DNA of 26,933 nt. Origin: an uncultured Rikenellaceae bacterium. GTDB taxonomy: Bacteria; Bacteroidota; Bacteroidia; Bacteroidales; Rikenellaceae. Below the pieces are notes generated by a model. The model had not been told where the DNA came from. It saw only the letters and a list, made by a program, of their open reading frames with translations, and ran no database searches. The stretch covers positions 1 through 26,933 of the forward strand of contig CAJTLO010000012.1 in the NCBI GenBank assembly GCA_910577285.1. The letters run 5' to 3'. Below are positions 24,198 through 26,933 of this stretch, piece by piece (the first letter of the stretch is position 1; each line of letters starts with the position of its first letter). A program made the translations under genes and the position numbers.

Positions 24198-24944
24198 ATG
24201 AAATTGCTTGAAGGAAAAGTGGCCGTGGTAACGGGTGCGGCCCGCGGTATCGGCAAAGCCGTTGCCCTCTGCTTCGCCCAGAACGGTGCGGACATCGCCT
24301 TTACCGACCTGTCCATAGACGAGAACGGCCGGAAGACCGAGGAGGAGATCCTCGCTCTGGGTGTGCGCTGCAAGGCGTATGCCTCCAACGCAGCCGATTT
24401 TCAGCAGACGCACGAGGTTGTCGAGAAGATCATGGCCGATTTCGGACGTATAGATATTCTGGTGAACAATGCGGGCATCACGAAAGACGGTCTGATGCTC
24501 AAGATGGAGGAGAAGCAGTGGGATATGGTGATCAATGTCAACCTCAAGTCCGCGTTCAACTTTATCCATGCCGTTACGCCGATCATGATGCGTCAGCGGG
24601 GCGGCAGCATCATCAACATGTCCTCCGTGGTGGGTGTGCACGGCAATGCCAGCCAGGCCAACTATTCGGCCTCCAAGGCGGGAATGATCGGACTCGCCAA
24701 ATCCATCGCCCTGGAGCTGGGGTCGCGCGGCGTGCGTGCCAACGCCATCGCTCCGGGTTTCATCCTCACCGACATGACGGACAAACTGCCCGATGCGGTC
24801 AAGGAGGATTGGAACAAGAAGATTCCGCTTCGCCGCGGCGGTACCCCCGAGGAGATCGCCAAGGTGGCGCTGTTCCTCGCCAGCGACCTTTCGAGCTATG
24901 TCAGCGGTCAGGTCATCGAGGTGAACGGAGCGATGAACTCCTGA
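24198..24944 (+). CDS. fabG: 3-oxoacyl-[acyl-carrier-protein] reductase
   Basis: A 248-residue short-chain dehydrogenase that reduces 3-oxoacyl-ACP with NADPH in type II fatty acid synthesis. The cofactor loop is TGAARGIGKAVAL, followed by NNAGITKDGLMLKM. The catalytic residues are Ser143 (NMSSVVG), Tyr156 and Lys160 (YSASK). The C-terminal segment GQVIEVNGAMNS is typical of FabG. The ATG at 24198 gives MKLLEGKVAVVTG, the family start; the in-frame TTG two codons earlier is not needed. It stands alone rather than in a fab cluster, with its own -7 box, an operator-like leader and a strong palindrome after the stop. Confidence 0.94.
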   Translation: MKLLEGKVAVVTGAARGIGKAVALCFAQNGADIAFTDLSIDENGRKTEEEILALGVRCKAYASNAADFQQTHEVVEKIMADFGRIDILVNNAGITKDGLMLKMEEKQWDMVINVNLKSAFNFIHAVTPIMMRQRGGSIINMSSVVGVHGNASQANYSASKAGMIGLAKSIALELGSRGVRANAIAPGFILTDMTDKLPDAVKEDWNKKIPLRRGGTPEEIAKVALFLASDLSSYVSGQVIEVNGAMNS

Positions 24945-24965
24945 TACCCGCTCTTTGCAGTCTTG

Positions 24966-24999
24966 ACAAGGGGCTGTCCGTTAACGGACAGCCCCTTGT
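24966..24999. terminator. 34-base perfect palindrome after fabG
   Basis: ACAAGGGGCTGTCCGTT (24966-24982) is followed directly by its full reverse complement (24983-24999), 21 bases past the fabG stop. It is a 17-bp stem with an effective four-base loop. The right arm ends in TTGTTG rather than a long U-run. Confidence 0.8.
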
Positions 25000-25624
25000 T
25001 GCTGTCGGGCCTTTTCCCGGCCGGCTCTTTGTCGCCGTATGTTCTTTCGAGGCCGGCCTTTTGTCGCAGTGTAGCGCTTGTCGGACGAAACCTCCGGTCG
25101 TTGTCTTGGGATTCATGCCGGATCGGATCGGCCCGCTACCTCGGCTCCGTGCCGTGTGGGATGCGGGCTCTCTTGTCGCCGAAGTCGCGGAGGCATCCTG
25201 TTGCCCTTTCTTTTTGGCTGCTGGGCATGGACTTCCGTTTTCCGACGTTGTCGGGCACTCCCTTTTGCCCTGTTTAACCGGAGGTAGGTGTGCCGGCCGT
25301 TGTCGCATTTTTCTTTCCCCGCCTCGTTGCCGGTTCCCGGCTGCCTTTGTGTTTTCCGGTTTCGTTATCCCTGTTCGATCCTATGCGTTGGGTTTTTCCC
25401 GGAGGTTGGAAGGTAGCCTCGTTCGGGGCGGACGGGGCGTGGCCGGCAGTGTGCGGATGTTTTCCGCCGAAAGGAACGCGGGCGCTTCCCTCCGAAAATG
25501 GAGCGTGCCGGTTCGGTGATCGGGGTATGCGGGGATGTGTCGCGATGTTTTTTTGGTAGGAAACAACTTAAAAATTGTATGTCGTATGCTTTTATTTGTG
25601 ATGCAAACAGTAATAATATGTAAT
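25000..25624. other. Gene-free stretch upstream of the recombinase, with dispersed repeats
   Basis: About 600 bases without recognisable coding content. The plus strand is pyrimidine-rich. Four same-strand TTGTCGC motifs occur at 25029, 25061, 25173 and 25300. The first two lie inside near-identical 17-mers (GGCCGGCTCTTTGTCGC and GGCCGGCCTTTTGTCGC) spaced 32 bases apart. The last 80 bases become AT-rich; a weak -7-like TTTATTTG lies at 25591-25598. Confidence 0.6.
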
Positions 25625-26836
25625 ATGGCAACGGTAAAAGTCAAATTTCGCGCCTCCTCCGTAGAAGCACGCGAGGGGGTTTTGTATTATCAGTTCATCC
25701 ATCGGAGGGTGGTGAGGCAGATCAATCCCGGTTACCGGATTTTTCCCTGGGAGTGGGACTGTCGTTCGGCCCGTATCGTTCTGCCGGAGGCGTATGCGTT
25801 CCGTTACGACTATCTACGTGCGCTGGAGCGCCGCATGGCGGAGGATATGAAACGGTTGCGGAGCATCGTCCTGCGTTTGGAACGTGCGGGTGCCGATTTT
25901 ACGGCCGACCGCGTCGTGGAACTGTACCGTTCGTCGGGTGCGGCGGGACGGGGATTTCTGGGTTTCGCACGGGAGTTGATCGAACAGTTGAGGCAGGTGG
26001 GGCGGGAGCGTACGGCCGAGTCCTATACCTCCGCCGTGAACAGTTTCGAGCGTTTCCGCGGCATGTCGGGCGATGTGTCGCTCGAGGAGATGGAGTCCGA
26101 ACTGATGGTCGGCTACGAAACCTATCTGAAGGCGTCGGGGGTGTGCCCGAACAGCAGTTCGTTCTATATGCGTAATCTGCGGGCCATCTACAACCGGGCG
26201 GTGGAGAAGGAGCTCACGCCTCCGCGCAATCCGTTCAGGCACGTCTATACGGGGATAGACAAAACCGTGAAGCGGGCCGTACCGCTCCGGACGATCCGTA
26301 AGATCCGGGATATGGATCTGGCCCGGTCGCCCGAAATGGATTATGCCCGCGACCTCTTCATGTTCTCGTTCTACACGCGGGGCATGTCGTTCATCGACAT
26401 GGCCTATCTTAAAAAGAATGATTTACGGAACGGGATTCTCGCCTACCGCCGCCAAAAGACCAACCAGCAACTCTTCGTACGCTGGGAGAAACCCATGCAG
26501 GAGATCGTCGACAAGTACGACACGGCCGGCAGTCCTTACCTGCTGCCCATCATCCGCGACGGAGGGAAGGATGCGAGGAGGCAATATAAGAATGCGTCGC
26601 ACTTGATCAACAGACGGTTGAAGGCGATAGGCGAACGGCTGGAGTTGCCCGTGGTGCTCACCACCTACGTGGCACGCCATTCCTGGGCCAGCGTAGCCAA
26701 AAGCAAGAACGTTTCCATTTCGGTCATCAGCGAGGCGATGGGACACGACTCGGAGCATACCACACGCATCTACCTCGCTTCGTTGGATACGGCGTCGGTG
26801 GACAGGGCCAATCGTCTTGTTATAAGTATGTTGTAG
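25625..26836 (+). CDS. Tyrosine site-specific recombinase / integrase
   Basis: A 403-residue integrase of the Bacteroidetes type. An N-terminal arm-binding domain (ATVKVKFR to about residue 100) is followed by a SAM-like core-binding domain (FLGFARELIEQLRQ to about residue 215) and the catalytic domain. Catalytic residues in order are Arg252 (YTRGMSF), Lys278 (RRQKTN), Arg351 in YVARHSW, His374 in GHDS and nucleophile Tyr383 (TTRIYLASLD). The first residue of the HxxR box is Tyr348, as I recall for many Bacteroides recombinases. Length and layout suit both conjugative-transposon integrases and recombinases that flip or shuffle nearby DNA. The ATG gives MATVKVKFR; upstream in-frame ATGs add a non-family extension. 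Confidence 0.92.
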   Translation: MATVKVKFRASSVEAREGVLYYQFIHRRVVRQINPGYRIFPWEWDCRSARIVLPEAYAFRYDYLRALERRMAEDMKRLRSIVLRLERAGADFTADRVVELYRSSGAAGRGFLGFARELIEQLRQVGRERTAESYTSAVNSFERFRGMSGDVSLEEMESELMVGYETYLKASGVCPNSSSFYMRNLRAIYNRAVEKELTPPRNPFRHVYTGIDKTVKRAVPLRTIRKIRDMDLARSPEMDYARDLFMFSFYTRGMSFIDMAYLKKNDLRNGILAYRRQKTNQQLFVRWEKPMQEIVDKYDTAGSPYLLPIIRDGGKDARRQYKNASHLINRRLKAIGERLELPVVLTTYVARHSWASVAKSKNVSISVISEAMGHDSEHTTRIYLASLDTASVDRANRLVISML

Positions 26837-26910
26837 GGGTGTCGTGAAGCGGAGAGGGTAGGGCGGGGGTGGATTCTTTCTCCGAGAGAGAGATAAGGAA
26901 GATGCTAATC

Positions 26911-26922
26911 TGTTTTAAAACA
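26911..26922. repeat. 12-bp AT-rich palindrome after the recombinase
   Basis: TGTTTTAAAACA is a perfect palindrome in the last 25 bases of the window, about 75 bases past the recombinase stop. It could be part of a recombination site or a promoter region of the next gene; the window ends too soon to tell. Confidence 0.4.
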
Positions 26923-26933
26923 ACGAGATAACG

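Noticed and set aside
24963..25519. Several open frames in the gap before the recombinase
   Set aside because: They start in or read through the fabG terminator palindrome, are low in conserved-looking sequence, and lack promoters or A/T-rich leaders.

Overview
The window looks like a chromosomal segment of a high-GC member of the Bacteroidales, most likely Alistipes or another Rikenellaceae. Three things suggest this. The protein repertoire fits (Bacteroidetes-type DnaE with a central insertion, an Omp85-like barrel protein, a stand-alone TonB-plug protein, a Bacteroides-style tyrosine recombinase). There are no clear Shine-Dalgarno sites, and A/T-rich stretches precede the ATGs. Almost every transcription unit also has a Bacteroidetes sigma -7 box, TAnnTTTG, just upstream; one promoter has the complete TTTG-N20-TATATTTG form. 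I saw no rRNA, tRNA or CRISPR. The genus assignment is inference.

Layout. 1-530: an AT-rich edge with a partial lipoprotein-like frame on the minus strand and an intergenic inverted repeat. 528-2190: an asparagine-synthetase-like gene split by one extra G in a G6 run. 2397-4481: a POTRA/beta-barrel outer membrane protein. 4743-8826 (minus): dnaE then trxA, probably one operon. 9072-9737 (minus): a secreted plug-only protein. 9921-10169: a DUF2007-like small protein. 10480-11870 (minus): a DedA/YqaA-type membrane protein followed by aroE. 11906-12844: a 939-base gene-free region holding two unrelated tandem repeat arrays. 12845-14452 (minus): an S41 C-terminal processing protease whose own 3' end is the founding unit of one array. 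14751-17820 (minus): ettA-hisS, a translation operon. 18026-18601: rubrerythrin, divergent from ettA. 18701-19815 (minus): lrgA-lrgB, overlapping by ATGA. 19983-20790: a two-helix membrane protein and a GNAT acetyltransferase. 21187-22467 (minus): glyA. 22772-23545: a lipoprotein. 23537-23986 (minus): a short secreted protein, probably truncated. 24198-24944: fabG. 25625-26836: a tyrosine recombinase close to the right edge.

Most of the window is conserved housekeeping: replication (dnaE), redox (trxA, rbr), translation (hisS, ettA), one-carbon metabolism (glyA), fatty acid synthesis (fabG) and the shikimate pathway (aroE). The unusual material lies between and at the edges of these genes. 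The main items are a possible on/off homopolymer in the asparagine-synthetase-like gene, a 129-bp tandem array that copies the end of the protease gene, a 148-bp tandem repeat beside it, palindromic operator candidates in front of fabG, the barrel protein and rbr/ettA, and a repeat-bearing gene-free stretch upstream of the recombinase. I see no complete multi-gene novel system. The strongest leads are the tandem array and the G6 frameshift.
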